Positions 36,781-48,712 of a DNA stretch of 64,000 nt are shown one piece after another. The position numbers and the translations under genes were made by a program. Position 1 is the stretch's first letter; every line of letters starts with the position of its first letter. Under the pieces are notes generated by a model. That model made no database searches. It was not told the origin of the DNA and saw only the letters and a list, made by a program, of their open reading frames with translations. The stretch spans positions 402,423 to 466,422 of the forward strand of contig MNCI01028339.1 in NCBI GenBank assembly GCA_015680685.1. The letters run 5' to 3'. The stretch comes from Gnetum montanum. Taxonomy: Eukaryota; Streptophyta; Gnetopsida; Gnetales; Gnetaceae.

Positions 36781-36812
36781 AATTTTCTTCTTCAATTTCT
36801 TCTTTTTTAAAA
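36781..36812 (-). other. Polypurine tract of Tat-type element
   Basis: The plus strand reads TTTTCTTCTTCAATTTCTTC followed by a T run, i.e. an A/G-rich tract on the minus strand directly upstream of the 3' LTR. Confidence 0.55.
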
Positions 36813-37420
36813 AATTGTATTAGGGGTGAAACCTTCATTGGGTTTCATTGCCAAGGCCAAATTTTCTTTTGTTTTCTTGCTGAATAATATGTGTTACATT
36901 CAACAAACTTGATGGTGGATCATGTCGAAGAAGATGTGATATGGCCATGATGCATGAATTTCAAACATAGGTCTTTATTATTATTAAGATAAGGGAGATT
37001 TCAATTTGATTACGAGGATGTAGCTCTAAAGGAATAATGGAAGAGATGTGGTGTAAGCACTATTGGCAAAGTAAAATAAGAAAACTAATTCTCATGCATC
37101 AAGTTCATGCAGTAACTCACTATTGTGATGAGGCACACCTTTACGATGGCTCTGTGCTCATCTTACAACCACAACCCTAAGAAGATAGGAGAACAAGTTA
37201 AAGAATACATGTGATTATAATAGATTGCATATAGCCATATGAAATAATGAGTAGATATAGGCCACCATTCATTACAACATGAGAAATCTGTAATTTGTTT
37301 TATAGATTTATACAAAGTTCATAGTTCTTTTAGATTCCAGAAGAAAATAAGAGATCACTCAAGCGTACTTGTGATAGGCTACAAGGGTTGTTAACATTGG
37401 TCCTTCATTTAAACCTATAT

Positions 37421-38640
37421 TTAAATGCCAACAAAGGTCACAAGAAAATGGGTTAGTGTTAGATATAATAATTCTTGAGATGGTAATGGTTGACCTAATT
37501 GGCCAACACATTCCCATCCATGCCTACTACTTAAATGCTTTGTTGCATAAGCTTTGGTGATTAAGAAAGGTCCTTTCCAATTGAGCAAGAACTTGTCCAT
37601 ATTGTGAATGGCCTTAAGAAAATGGCCTCCTTCCTTCACTTTCCATTTGTTCAAATTATGATGATGTTGTTGTTTCTTCCTCTCTTGATATTGTTTGATG
37701 TTGGCCAATGTTTATATTCATTACTCTTCCAATAAATCAAGGTCAATGGTATGTAGCTCATTATTTTGTTCAAAATTAATTACATTAGATAGAGCTACCC
37801 TTAAGGATGGTATCTACAACTTAATAGGAAAAACACCTTCAGATCCATAAACAAGGTTATACGAGATGGCACTAGCTATGGTTCTAAAGATCATTCTGTA
37901 GAACCAAAGTACATGCACTAGTCATTCATGCCACTTTTATCTACTATTGTCCAACATCTTTTGAAGTAGGTTTACGATGACTTTGATGTTGGCTTCAGCT
38001 TACCCATTGACTTGTGGATAATATAATGATGAAAAGGATTGTTTGATTTATGTTTCCTTGCTATTGAAATATGGTCCATTTTCCATGACTATAGTTAGGG
38101 GTATGCCAAAATGGAACACTATGTTGTCTAATATGGATTCATAGACCTATTGGGATATTGTTTTCCTCATAGGGATAAATTTAATTCACTTTGTAAAATA
38201 TTTAGTTTCAGTGATGATAAAGCTATGCCCTATAGAAGACCTATGTGTTATAGGTCCAATAATGTTGATTTACCATCATTGAAACAGTCATGTAATCTGA
38301 GTAGTATATGACTTAGTTGGTGGCACATGTGTTAAGTTAATGTAACCTTGATAAGTATCACAATTTTTAACCTTTTTCAAGAAGTTTCTTTCATATAGGA
38401 TCAATAGTATCATAAACATCTAATCTTTATGACCATGACCCTAGGTTTTATATGTCCTCCACATATGCCTTCATGAACCTACTAAAGGATTGTGTGATCT
38501 TTGGTTTTTCCAAAGAACACTAACAATATGCCATCATAGGACCTTTGACATAATGTGCTATCAGCTACAATGATATAATTTTGTTATCTTTTATGTATGA
38601 CATCATTTTAAGAGGTAGTTAGTTTCTATGAAGATTCACC
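37421..38640 (-). pseudogene. Tat-type integrase (decayed)
   Basis: Minus-strand order: EGICGGH of the zinc-binding domain; IIGPITHRSS and GHSFIITETKYFTKWIKFIP of the core; IPLTIVMENGPYFNSKET; YYPQVNG followed by AEAN; and a C-terminal open stretch (37421-37708) with YQERKKQQHHHNLNKWKVKE and DKFLLNWKGPFLI. The first catalytic Asp ('LDxIGPI') is now Asn and the second ('DNG') is Glu, while the Glu of the PQxNGQAE block remains. Stops and shifts occur between the pieces. 3' UTR-like sequence of ~600 bp separates it from the PPT. Confidence 0.75.
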
Positions 38641-38661
38641 ATGCATTAAGTAAAACTTGAT

Positions 38662-39279
38662 ATTATCATACCATTCCTATTGGGGAATATTGTCAATAGT
38701 CACTATAGAAGCATCTTCAATGGTCTGGGTGATGGAAAAAGCATAGTTCTCCATCAAGGAAGGTAACTTTATAAACACATCTAACATCACACTTAGCACT
38801 AAGGTTGCCATGGCATTGGCTAAGGTATTCATGGTTCAAGATATGTCATGGATACTGACAATTGTAAACTATAGCATGAGTTTTTTAGCTAGGTCATAAT
38901 AAGGCTATAAATGTTTATCATTATAGGCATTAACCTTAGTTACTTGGTTAATCATAAGTTGTGAATCACCTTTTATCATTAAATATTTGATTCAAAAGTC
39001 ATAAGCTATCATCATCCCTCTAATTAACCCTTCGTACTATATCATATTATTGATGCATGGGAATTGGAAATGATATGCAAAAGATTGGATTTCACCATAG
39101 GGTAGTGTCATGAGAACAATAGCACTAGATCCTTAGGTAGCTGATGTTTTGTCAATATGCATAATGGCCCCATATCCTTCTGGCACCTCATTAATAATGT
39201 TGACATGCTCAACAAGGAACTTAGGATCTATGGCTACATTATCTTCAACTAGGAAGGTTGTAAGTTGTATGGCTATAGA
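38662..39279 (-). pseudogene. Tat-type archaeal RNase H (decayed)
   Basis: Colinear with 193-800. Here the FDGAS motif has become IDKTS, so the first catalytic residue context is lost. The later counterparts of the NNIAEYEAL and DAMATL segments are still visible. It lies between RNase H and integrase, as in Tat-lineage elements with dual RNase H. Confidence 0.65.
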
Positions 39280-40145
39280 TTAATCCTTTGTTGAAGCTTG
39301 AGAGATGTAATGTAGCTCAAACTTAGTAGTTGTGCCCTTCCACAGGCCTATATGGCTACTTTCATAAATGTTGCTCATTTTGGTTCTCAGCATGTTCTCC
39401 TTACATATAATGTTAACTTGGCTCCTAAAGAGGTAGTCTCTCCACTTCTTTAAAAAGAAGACTAGGGCTAGAAAATACTTCTTAACCTCAATGTATCGAG
39501 TTTCATATGTCATAAATGCTTGACTCAAGTGGTAAATGGCCAACTCTACTCCATCATCTCATTTTTAATAGAGTAGAGAGGCTATGGATGTGTTAGATAT
39601 TATAAGGTAGAAGTACAATGGGTTTTCCTTCCAAGGTAGGTACATGGTGGGTAGTCAGGCCAACTCTTGCTTAATATTTTCAAAAGCTTCCTAGCATTGG
39701 TTAGTCCACTCATAGTAAACTCCCTTATTAAGCAAGTGTTGCAGGGGTTGTAGCTTATTCATAAGTCTTGAGATGAATCTATGAATAAACTGTAATATAC
39801 CTTGCAAACCTTGCAACTCCTTAAGGTTACTAGGTGCTACCAAGTTAGTTATGTCTTTAACCTTATCAGGATCAACATGTATCCTAACTTTAGAGTACTA
39901 AGTCAAGGTTGCATGCATGGTCATTGGTTACCTTGGACTTTACTACTATGTCACCCATATAATCATTAAGAAACCCTAGCATGTAGTTACTAAATATGCA
40001 CGTTATGGCTTGTTTATAGGTCACATCCATATTCTTTAGACCAAATTACATCATGATATAATAAAAGATTCCCCAAGGGATCATAAAATTCATGTACAAC
40101 TAATGCTCTAGATGAATCCTCACTTGATTATATCCTGAAAATCCA
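39280..40145 (-). pseudogene. Tat-type reverse transcriptase / RNase H (N-terminus missing)
   Basis: The RT begins abruptly with LLSFIDGFSGYNQ at 40145 and continues with IPWGIFYY, FGLKN and NDYMGDIVVKSK, where the catalytic YVDD is now YMGD. RNase H follows: an 87-codon open stretch (39280-39543) starts MAIYHLSQAFMTYETRYIEV and includes FLKKWRDYLFRSQ. The fingers domain normally upstream of FSGYNQ is absent. Instead a tandem array begins ~35 bp beyond. The copy at 801-1720 also lacks this part. Confidence 0.75.
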
Positions 40146-40180
40146 TCAATGAAAGATAGTAAGGCATGGCTAGTAGTTTT

Positions 40181-41345
40181 CCACACATTGGCTAGTAGTT
40201 TTCCAACTTGTGAGGATTAAGGTGGAAGCTTATGAGTGTTTCAGGGATGGTTTTGATAAGGTCTTGTCCTTCTAAATGCTTCTAGTGCACACCTAGAGCC
40301 TTACAATCTATTGGTTCATTTTGGTTGAAGTTATGGATGGTATTGAGTAACTTGAAAGTATTTTTGACCCTACACATTGTTCCACATGTTGGAGAGTGGT
40401 TTTCCAACGTGTGGAAGCTTAGAGGTTGCATTAGAAGATTTTTTGAATAAGTTGTTTATTTCCTCATGCTCTTGTGATAGCGGCTAGGGTTTGGAGTTAA
40501 GATTTTCAATTTCTAAAGTCATATAGATCAAAATTAAAGCCCCTAATATTTCACATATTAGTCCACATGTTTCCTACTCATTTTCCACTATGTAGCATGA
40601 ATCTTAGCTATTTTGAATATTTTTTGACTTGGATTCTAGCTACTCTTGGCTTTTAGGGGAGTAGCTAGTGTTTTTAAGGATCATTTAACGTTTTTGAGGT
40701 TGTATCAACCAATATTGAGGTCTATAAAATCCCCACGTTGGCCCACATGTTGGCTAGTCATTTTCCAACTTGTGTCATGAATGTTAGCCATTTATAAGGC
40801 TTTTCGATTAACTTTTTGACTATTTTAGGCTCCTAAGATAGTGGTAAGGGTTTTGGAGGTCAATTTGCAATTTTTGAAGATATATCATCCAAGATTGAAG
40901 CACATAGAATCCCACACATTTTTCCACACATTGGCTAGTTTTTTCTCAATATATGAAATTAATATTATCCATTTATGATGATTTTTTATTGGGTTTTCTG
41001 GCATTTATAGGTTTCTAGATTAGCATTTGAGGTTTGGGGAAGAATCTATAACTTGGAATTTTTGAAGCTAAGTATGAGTTATTTTGGATTAATATAGGTT
41101 TTCATTTATCCCACACTTTGGTTCAAACATTGAAATGTGGTTTTCCAATGTGTAAGCTTTAAACCTCCAACTTGTAGATTTCCAAAATTGGTTTTCCATG
41201 CTTGGGAAATTTAGTTGTTGTTTCTAGGTCCTCATGGGTCCTTCAAGCAACATATGAATACATTTTAATAATATATTTTCTATTATCACATCTTACATGC
41301 TAATACACATGTTGGATAGTAGTCTTTCAACATGTGGAAGCAAGA
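40181..41345. repeat. Tandem array, unit ~180-200 bp, each with a CACATGTTGG hairpin
   Basis: Seven units begin near 40181, 40382, 40563, 40742, 40924, 41110 and 41305. Each carries CCACAYATTGG or CCACATGTTGG, a 10-14 bp loop, then CCAAYNTGTG, forming an imperfect hairpin. The clearest is CCACATGTTGG...CCAACGTGTGG at 40382-40414. Between hairpins the units share CATGAATGTTAGCCATTTAT, TTTTTGACT, GGAGGTCAATTTGCAATTTT and ATTGAAGC words. Units are diverged, so the array is old. Confidence 0.75.
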
Positions 41346-43247
41346 CCTTTAGGTTGTATACATTGACCTACAAGCCCGGAGGTGGTTTGAAATTTTTCAT
41401 GAATATCCCATGTACCATAACTATTTCTCTTTTTACTAGATCTAGCATGTGGAAGGTTTTCTTTATTTCTATAAGATTTTTATTTTCAAGAAAGAAGGCA
41501 TTTTGCAATAATTTTACAATTGAACTTCAACATTAGAGGTTCTTTCTATTCCAATTTTCAGAGAGACTCATACAAGGGTTAGATTGTTATTTGAAAACCT
41601 TAATTAACACAACTTCCTAGCATTCTTTGCCTCTACCCATCTCTATGAATAATGTTGTGGCATCAAATCCAAGAATTTCAAGCTTTTTCTTACAGTAGTA
41701 AAGGTAGAATTCATAGACCTTAGACATCATGCTGAACAAAATGGATCAAGAAGTGAGAATCCAATTTTGGATGAGGTATATGAGGTAACATGCATTGTAT
41801 CAAGGCTTCCAAATCCTTCTACATGTGAAGGATCTTCATATAGGATCACCACATACCAAATCTTCACCATTTTTTCTAATTTTTCATCATTTTATAAAAA
41901 CATTTTTTCATCTCTAGAATTACCTAGGTTGAAATTTTTCCATTTGTTCATGCTAAATGAAATATCTAAGCCTATCTATTGTAATGAAATTAAAATTTGG
42001 AGTTTTGGTCATAGATTTGACGAATTTTGAATTTTTTTCCATACATGCTTTTAGTGTTTTTTTTCTAGTTTTCTTAATTTTACCACAACTTTGACATTTT
42101 TGCTAGACCACATACACTAAAATTTTGTAGTTTGGATTACATAGATTCACTTTTCTAGGTCTTTCAGCTAATTTGGAGGTGGAGTAGATTTTTCATTAAT
42201 TTTTTATGGATTTTCCCTCAATCTAGTTTTTAGTGTTTTGGCTAATGTTTGTAGTTTTTTCATGAAAAAACTAGTAGCATTTGGATTTTTTGTAATCTTG
42301 TGGTTAGCATTTATGGTCTCAGGGTATTGCAAATTCAATGTAGAGGGGTTCCAGATTAGTTTATAAATTTTGAAAAAATTTTGGAAATTTTTCTAAGGTT
42401 TTTACTATAAACATTTTAGTGCAAACTAAGGTTTTTTGGTAAAAAATTTCATGCAATTTCCTATAGTGCTGATGTTAGATTTTGATGATTTTAGTTATGC
42501 TCCCTACATTTGTAGTGAAGAATAATTTTTTGGAATTTTTCTAGAGTTTTTTCTTAGCTCTAAGATCTATACTGATTTAGCATTGAATTTTGGTGTTGGA
42601 ATTTTGGTATTTGGACTGGTGTTGGCAGTGTTGGATACTTACACATGGTTTTTGGTGATTTTTGATTTTTCATGCATTTATGGCCAACATGTGGTACCAT
42701 TTGTGTTTGATACTACAAGGTGTAAGAGGTTTTGAGGCTTTTTATGGGTATTTTTGATAGTGTGTAGGCTCTAAAAGCCAAGAAAGTCATGTTTTTTGTT
42801 TCTACTTTATCCACATCCCTAGTGTTTATGCTTTTTGTATCTTTTTTTCATTATCATACTTTGCAAAATTCCATTCACTAGGCTCCAACATTGTTAATTT
42901 TTCATTCTAGTATGGTCAAAAACTTGATTTCATGTCATGTATTCATGGTAATGATTTTTTTAGGTTTTTAGATGTCAACTATTTATTAAAATTTCTAACT
43001 GGTTATTTACTATATTAAATACTTGTCAAGGTGTTAACTTTGATTTTTAGGATGCAAAATATTTTGTGAAGTGGCTAAATTTGATTTGTATTGGAATGGA
43101 AAACATGTTAGTGGATTTGATTATTTTGTGTATTTTTATTTCATGCTACCATTTTCATTCCATTGATCATTTATGTTTAGTTTTTTATTGATTTTTGTTC
43201 TAAATTTTTCATGGTTTTCTGTGTTCTAATAGTTATGTGCTTTAACC
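41346..43247. other. T-rich sequence without recognisable gene
   Basis: Short open stretches only (for example 41767-42030) without family resemblance. Strong T richness of the plus strand. It lies inside the giant Tat-type element, between array and plus-strand ORF block. Confidence 0.35.
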
Positions 43248-43556
43248 ATGTATAGGGTCTTTTTGAAACCGATCATGATTTTCATTGAGTTCGTGGGAAT
43301 TTTATGTTGCACAAAAATGGTTACTGACAAGAGCTTACACCCTGAAATGAACCTTAACAACTACACTCCAATATGGTTTAGACCTAGTGCCAACAAATTC
43401 CTAATGTACCTACTTCACAATTACAATGAGATCATATGGTCACACTTACCTATGGATGTTGCATTTATAATCATGAAGACTTTCTTGGCAAGGTCTTCTA
43501 AGTATATTTTGAAGTTCATAATTGATGATATTAACACCCAAAGAGAGATAGAGTAA
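43248..43556 (+). CDS. Unidentified ORF, start of a plus-strand block
   Basis: 102 codons, ordinary amino-acid composition, with PIWFRPSANKFLMYLLHNYN and DVAFIIMKTF. It is preceded by a T-rich stretch and followed within 900 bp by more plus-strand coding-like sequence. It lies antisense to the surrounding Tat-type element. I do not recognise a domain. Antisense ORFs are known in Tat-lineage elements, and this may be the 5' part of one. Confidence 0.35.
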   Translation: MYRVFLKPIMIFIEFVGILCCTKMVTDKSLHPEMNLNNYTPIWFRPSANKFLMYLLHNYNEIIWSHLPMDVAFIIMKTFLARSSKYILKFIIDDINTQREIE

Positions 43557-44415
43557 ACTAATACTTCATATTTGATAGGGTTTCAAAGGTTATGACATAT
43601 CTAGAAGATATCGAAGTACTCGCAACACAAAATTAACAACACCTTGATGATAGATCAAAGGATAAACAATCTATTTTTAAATCCTCTAGGGACTTTCTAC
43701 CACTTAGAAATGTAAGTCCTATTTTAAGATGGCATCTTTGTATGTTTTTCTTGCTTCTGTGTTTTTTTTGCTCATTGTTTCCATGCTTCATGTCTTGTAG
43801 GTATAGGGTAAACTAGGGAGGATATGTGCAAAATGATCAAAATTTATTAGTGGCCTACATAGCTTTGAGAGAGTTTAGACAAGGTGATGTCATTAGAGTT
43901 TAAGTGTTGAACTAGCTTGATGGTGAGTTTGGAAGATACCTCACACAGTACTCTCATGTATATCAAATGTGTGTAGCTACTAGTTAGGCACACATATGGT
44001 GGTCTCACTAAGATCTAGAAGCACATATGCTAGTTCAACCTAATTCTCTAGCCTTGCCTAAGCTTGGTTAGTAAAAGTTTCTCAAGTGTGGCCAATGGTG
44101 TTTTTTTTTTAGTTTTAATTTTACTTTTAGTATTTTATTTTTTTTATGATTTTATAAGGAATTAGTCAACTATGTTGTTCCATTGAATCTATACATGAGT
44201 CTTTGATCATAGTGATTACTTTAGGCCATGCTAAGAAGAAGATTCAACTAAAGTGAGGAGACATGAAGTTATCATAGGAATGGCTAGGAGAAAGAGCCCC
44301 TAAGGATATCCAACAAAGGCTTATCGATGCAAGCTTGTTTGACCTATTCACCTTGCCTAGTCCATATATGTCACCTAGTAAGATGTTAACATGATTGATT
44401 CTTTTAATGAGGAGG
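43557..44415 (+). other. Unidentified coding-like sequence up to the Athila insertion
   Basis: Continues the plus-strand block. Just before the insertion the frame DSFNEE is open and resumes after it (51466 onward) as VTKLFTQINGL, so the Athila-type element landed in a then-readable frame. T runs near 44100-44160 interrupt it. No function assigned. Confidence 0.3.
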
Positions 44416-45245
44416 TTATGGGACGTGATATTGCATGGGCCACGATATCGCGTACGTGATATCATGTCCGCGATATCGCGTCAACCCCTGCGATATCGTG
44501 TACCCCATATCGTAGCCTGTCGCCAGTTCTATAAATAAGAGGTGGCTTTCCCTTATTTCAACATCTAGATCTAGACCCTTAGCTAAAATCTAGAATTTTT
44601 ACCATTCCAAGGATAGAATAATTTCCATGTCCCCACAGTAGGAGTCTCAAAGTGAATGGATCTTTATTCGAGCAAATTGTACCTGAGCACACATTTGTGT
44701 ACGAAAATAAAGATGAACTTTTTGATAAACCTTGCAATGCATGGACTAAGCTAAATAAGATTTGATTAATTATAAATACTTAAATGCTTTCTTAGATAAT
44801 TAATCTCTCTCAACCCTTTACTCTCCTAGTTAAGTACATTCAGTACAACTGCTTCAAGCATGTGTGTAACGCTTGGTAATCTAGTAACAAGTAGCATTTG
44901 GTAATCCCAATAGCATTGCACTAGTTCAGGATGTGTATGGCAAGTGGGAATGGATACTGATGCTAGGACCATTAGAACTTATTTAATTAAAGTTAGTCAT
45001 TTAGTCTCTTCACCCTTCACCTCTTAGCATAGGCATTAAAAAGATAAAAGACATAAAAATCATATACCTCAGACTTACTTAACCATACAACCATGACAAT
45101 ACAAGTAAGTCTAGGAAGATAATAATTAATTAACCTTAAGTGTTCCATTAGGGCACATAAGCACTTAATCCTTGGAGTTCGACCGGATCATGCATGCACG
45201 CTCGTATTTGTATGGTTGAGTGTAGTGGTATCTCGCCACTCATCA
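44416..45245 (+). repeat. 5' LTR of Athila-type element
   Basis: Starts TTATGGGACG (TG mutated to TT) and ends CCACTCATCA. The first ~100 bp holds seven GATATC-like words in a CpG-rich setting. A TATA box follows at 44530-44537. It is highly similar to 50636-51465, differing mostly by C/T and G/A changes. Confidence 0.9.
44530..44537 (+). promoter_or_regulatory. TATA box of the Athila-type LTR promoter
   Basis: TATAAATA followed by AGAGG. It is conserved at the same place in 50750-50757, 61540-61547 and, on the minus strand, 23997-24004. The likely transcription start lies ~30 bp downstream. Confidence 0.7.
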
Positions 45246-45246
45246 T

Positions 45247-45264
45247 TGGCACCATCGTCAAGGA
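45247..45264 (+). other. Decayed tRNA-Asp primer binding site
   Basis: TGGCACCATCGTCAAGGA directly after the LTR. The homologous site at 62265 reads TGGCGCCATTGCCGGGGA, one mismatch from the complement of plant tRNA-Asp 3' end (TGGCGCCGTTGCCGGGGA). Athila elements are known to use tRNA-Asp. Confidence 0.8.
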
Positions 45265-45391
45265 CTTAGTTGTTTGTGTGCTATGTAGAACATAGGAAAT
45301 CATTCACATTGTTGGGAAGCTTAAATGAACCCTTAGGGTTAATCAAGAGAAAAATAACATAATGGTAAACGGCACACCGAACAAGGCTAAA

Positions 45392-48300
45392 ATGTCTTCT
45401 TCTTCGCAAAAAAGCACTTCACTGCCTAGGAACAAAACTAGAGATAGTCAATGGCACAACACACATAACCAAGAACCACCAATTCCTTAATAATTCAATG
45501 TGGTATATATTCATCATGATGAATATATAGCCAACTTTACCTTTGTCTTCCATCAAGATGAACAACTACGTTGGAGAAACTTTGAGGATAACATACTGTC
45601 GCCTCTAGACAGAGAAGCCCCCAACATGCTCCTTTGTGCCCTTACAAGAATAGGCATGTCATAATTATACGCTGAGTACATTGCATGTGATTACAACATA
45701 AGGGACTACCATCCCACAAAAGCATAACATCAATAGGATTTGCAATAGGAGAGTTACCACACATTGTTGAAGGGCAAAGGCCCCCATAATGCTTCACCTG
45801 TCTTAAACGAAATTGAGGGTGGTGAACCTATTTTCATAAGTTCTCCATAAAACAATGTTCCCCCTCCTAACAATGGTCAGGAGATGGTGTATCAGAACCT
45901 ATGCTCCATGATTCATAATCTTGGTTCTAATCCCCAAGAACACCAAGTGTTCAATGAGGGAACACGAACACATGATAAGGGTGAGCATTATGATCGTCAT
46001 CACGATCGGGGCTGAGACCATCAAAGAGAAGGTAGGGAACATCGCCATGGTGATGGTTCTCCTTCTTCTTCCCTTTCATCACCACATTCACCCTCTCCTT
46101 CAACATTAGGATGTAGTTAAAAGGAACCTAACCATCAGGATAAGGGTAAGCAAAATGAGAGACCTCGACGAGAGAGTCAAGAGCGAGGATGAGGGCACTC
46201 TAGAGAATCAAGGCATGAAAGAAGGGAAAGTAGGGAACCATGTAGACATCACAGACACTATGAGAGAAATGACAACGAAGAACCCCTACTTGCAACCTGA
46301 AGCATGTTAGACATAACGAAGGCCATTAGAATACCTACAAGGCACCAAAAAGATAGTTGAATCAAGAGACTAGACATGAATAATATCTCATGATTTGAGG
46401 GGGGATACAACATTGATTTGCAGAACCACTTACAGGCATTTCATGATGCATGTGCCTTGAAAAACATTGAAAATGAGTGGCAAAAGTTAAATTTGTTTCC
46501 TAGAACACTCATAAAACAAGCAGAAAGTTGGGACCGATCCTTAGAATTGGAATTCATTCGAAGGTGGAGTACGATGCTAGAATTGTTTAACGATAAATAT
46601 CAAATGTACTCCTAAGTATCCAACTTGTGAAAGTAGATCCAAGGATGGACGAAAGGTAATCATGAACCCTTGGATGCTACCATGGGCCAATATTATGCAT
46701 TGTTACATCATTGCCTGGGCCATGATTATGCACAACGAGATCAACTACGCCATCTCGTAGATGGGCTAAGACATGAAACCAGGAGAACCCTTGGAACATA
46801 TGTCCAAGGGAGACTATCAGAGCTTAGATCCCATGAGGTTCATATATTGTTAGAGCAAGTAGCTAAGGAAGGAGGAGAGCTACAGAAGAGAGAAAGTGCC
46901 AAAGAGTATAACTGCAATCCTTCCCTCCGAAAGAGGGGAGTGAGATTCTGTGAGGAGGAGGATGAGTCACCACTTAAAGAGTTGGTGAGTAGGAAAACCT
47001 TGCTACTTCAGAAATTAATAATAGAAGTGTGAGCCAAGGTAGATCAGATGTGGGACTCCTTAGATAGTATATTTGAAACCGTTTTAAAAATCATAGAGGA
47101 GTCTAAGGAGCAAAGTAATGACTACGATAAAAATAAGAAGAGGGATTTGGACCATGCACGTAACAAAGATAAGGGTAAAATGGCTATCATCAAAGAGGTT
47201 GTGCATTCTGATATGAATAATGAAAGTGGATGTGAGATATGCCAATACAACCATCCTAAGGAATATTTCCCAATAATCTCACATCTGCAAGAGTCTATGG
47301 TGTATGCACTTAAATCACAACTTAACAAACGACAAGTACCCCAGTAGTTACCTTATCCCCAAGGTAACCCGAGGTAGTTCCACCAACCATTAATGTATTA
47401 TCCAAGTGGAACTCCACCACAACCTATTGAAAAACACCATTGGTGGCAATACCCACAATCCTGGGGGATGCCACGACCAAGGCAACAATACCCTTACTAG
47501 CAACTGGATCCATATGGCTACTACGTGCAATAGCCAATCTCTCCACCTGACTCTGTTGGTCACGTGACACCACGATGTCACTACCAAGCTCAAGAGTATT
47601 ATAGGACTCCTTCTCCTAGGGGAGACATACCACAGAAATACCATCCTCCAAATCCCTCTACATCTCTCACACCGATATCTCCATTACCACCCGCTCTAGC
47701 AATGCAAGGGGAACTCTCCACTCAACCGTAGCAACACAATGCTACGAGAGCTGTAAACCTTTAACCTACTACTAGTTCTGATAACTGTATAAAGAGAAGA
47801 CCTTTTTTCAGAACCGACAATCCAAACAAGCTCTCACAACCACAAGTGGTTGAGCCTCCAAATGCTTCTCCATCAAATAAGGCTTCGAAGCTCCCTTCAA
47901 ACCAAAAACAGAGCTCAACGCACATGGTTATGTTAACACATACCATCATTGACTCAATTAAGGTGGGCCACCTTCCCAGGAAATTCTCTGATCTTGGAAG
48001 CCCCCTCATTTATCTCCAAGTCACTGGGAATAAACCATGTAAGGCTCTTCTAGACTCAGGTTCCGAAGTCAACTTAATATTGCAAGAGATGTACAAAGCT
48101 CGGAACATGCCTCCATTGAAGAAGAGTAATATTCACTTAGAGCTAGCTGACTAGTCCATCACCATTCCCTTGGGAATGGTGGAGGACATCATTACCACTG
48201 TAAGTGGTTGGTCATACCCAACTGATTTCCTAGTGATACAAGTCAATAATGAAAAATGGGACTTCCCAATAATAATGGGAAGGGCATGGCTAAGCATCAT

Positions 48301-48712
48301 AAATGCATCCCTAGAAATCTGTGATCTTTCCCTAGAAATATCTAAGGAAAACTTTTTTGGGAAGATCGAGAAGAAGAAAGTTTCATGCATCACATATAGT
48401 GATACAGAGGGTGATTGCATATAGGAATGTTCACCATTGCCTACATGCAACTGGTGTGCACCAGAGGTTAACATACAAAGGTGCCTATATGTAGCAACCA
48501 CACAACAAGAAAACACCCAGTGGTTGACAACTAATCAAGAGAGCAATTCACCAATATGCATGGAACTAATTGGGGGAACAACTTGCGGCCACATTGAAAG
48601 CATAGATACACTGGAGCAAGAGCATTACCAATTTCCAACCCTTAACCTAAAAATGTCAATTGGGAGAAGTTGGACACTTCTAAGAAATTCAAATAATCAC
48701 CCATTATTTTAG
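45392..48712 (+). pseudogene. Athila-type gag-protease, single frame with substitution stops
   Basis: Capsid and nucleocapsid polyprotein fused to aspartic protease. The ATG gives MSSSSSQKSTSLPR, as in the copy at 62405. Capsid core: LQAFHDACALKNIENEWQKL with LNLFPRTLIKQAESW, then LLHHCLGHDYAQRDQLRHL and VDGLRHETRRTLGTY, the Athila gag pattern. A P/Q/Y-rich linker follows (about 47340-47760). The protease has CKALLDSGSEVNLI (catalytic DSG) at about 48030-48080, then WSYPTDFLVIQV and IIMGRAWL of the flap/C-terminal part. All open pieces (46418, 46670, 47048, 47846, 48170, 48437) share one frame from 45392, so there is no net frameshift in ~1100 codons. The interrupting stops are nearly all TAG/TAA/TGA at places where CAG/CAA/CGA is expected. 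The last stop is at 48710-48712. Confidence 0.8.

Noticed and set aside
47122-48516. Minus-strand ORFs within the Athila-type gag-protease
   Set aside because: Shadows of the plus-strand gag-protease frame, whose conserved motifs are clear.
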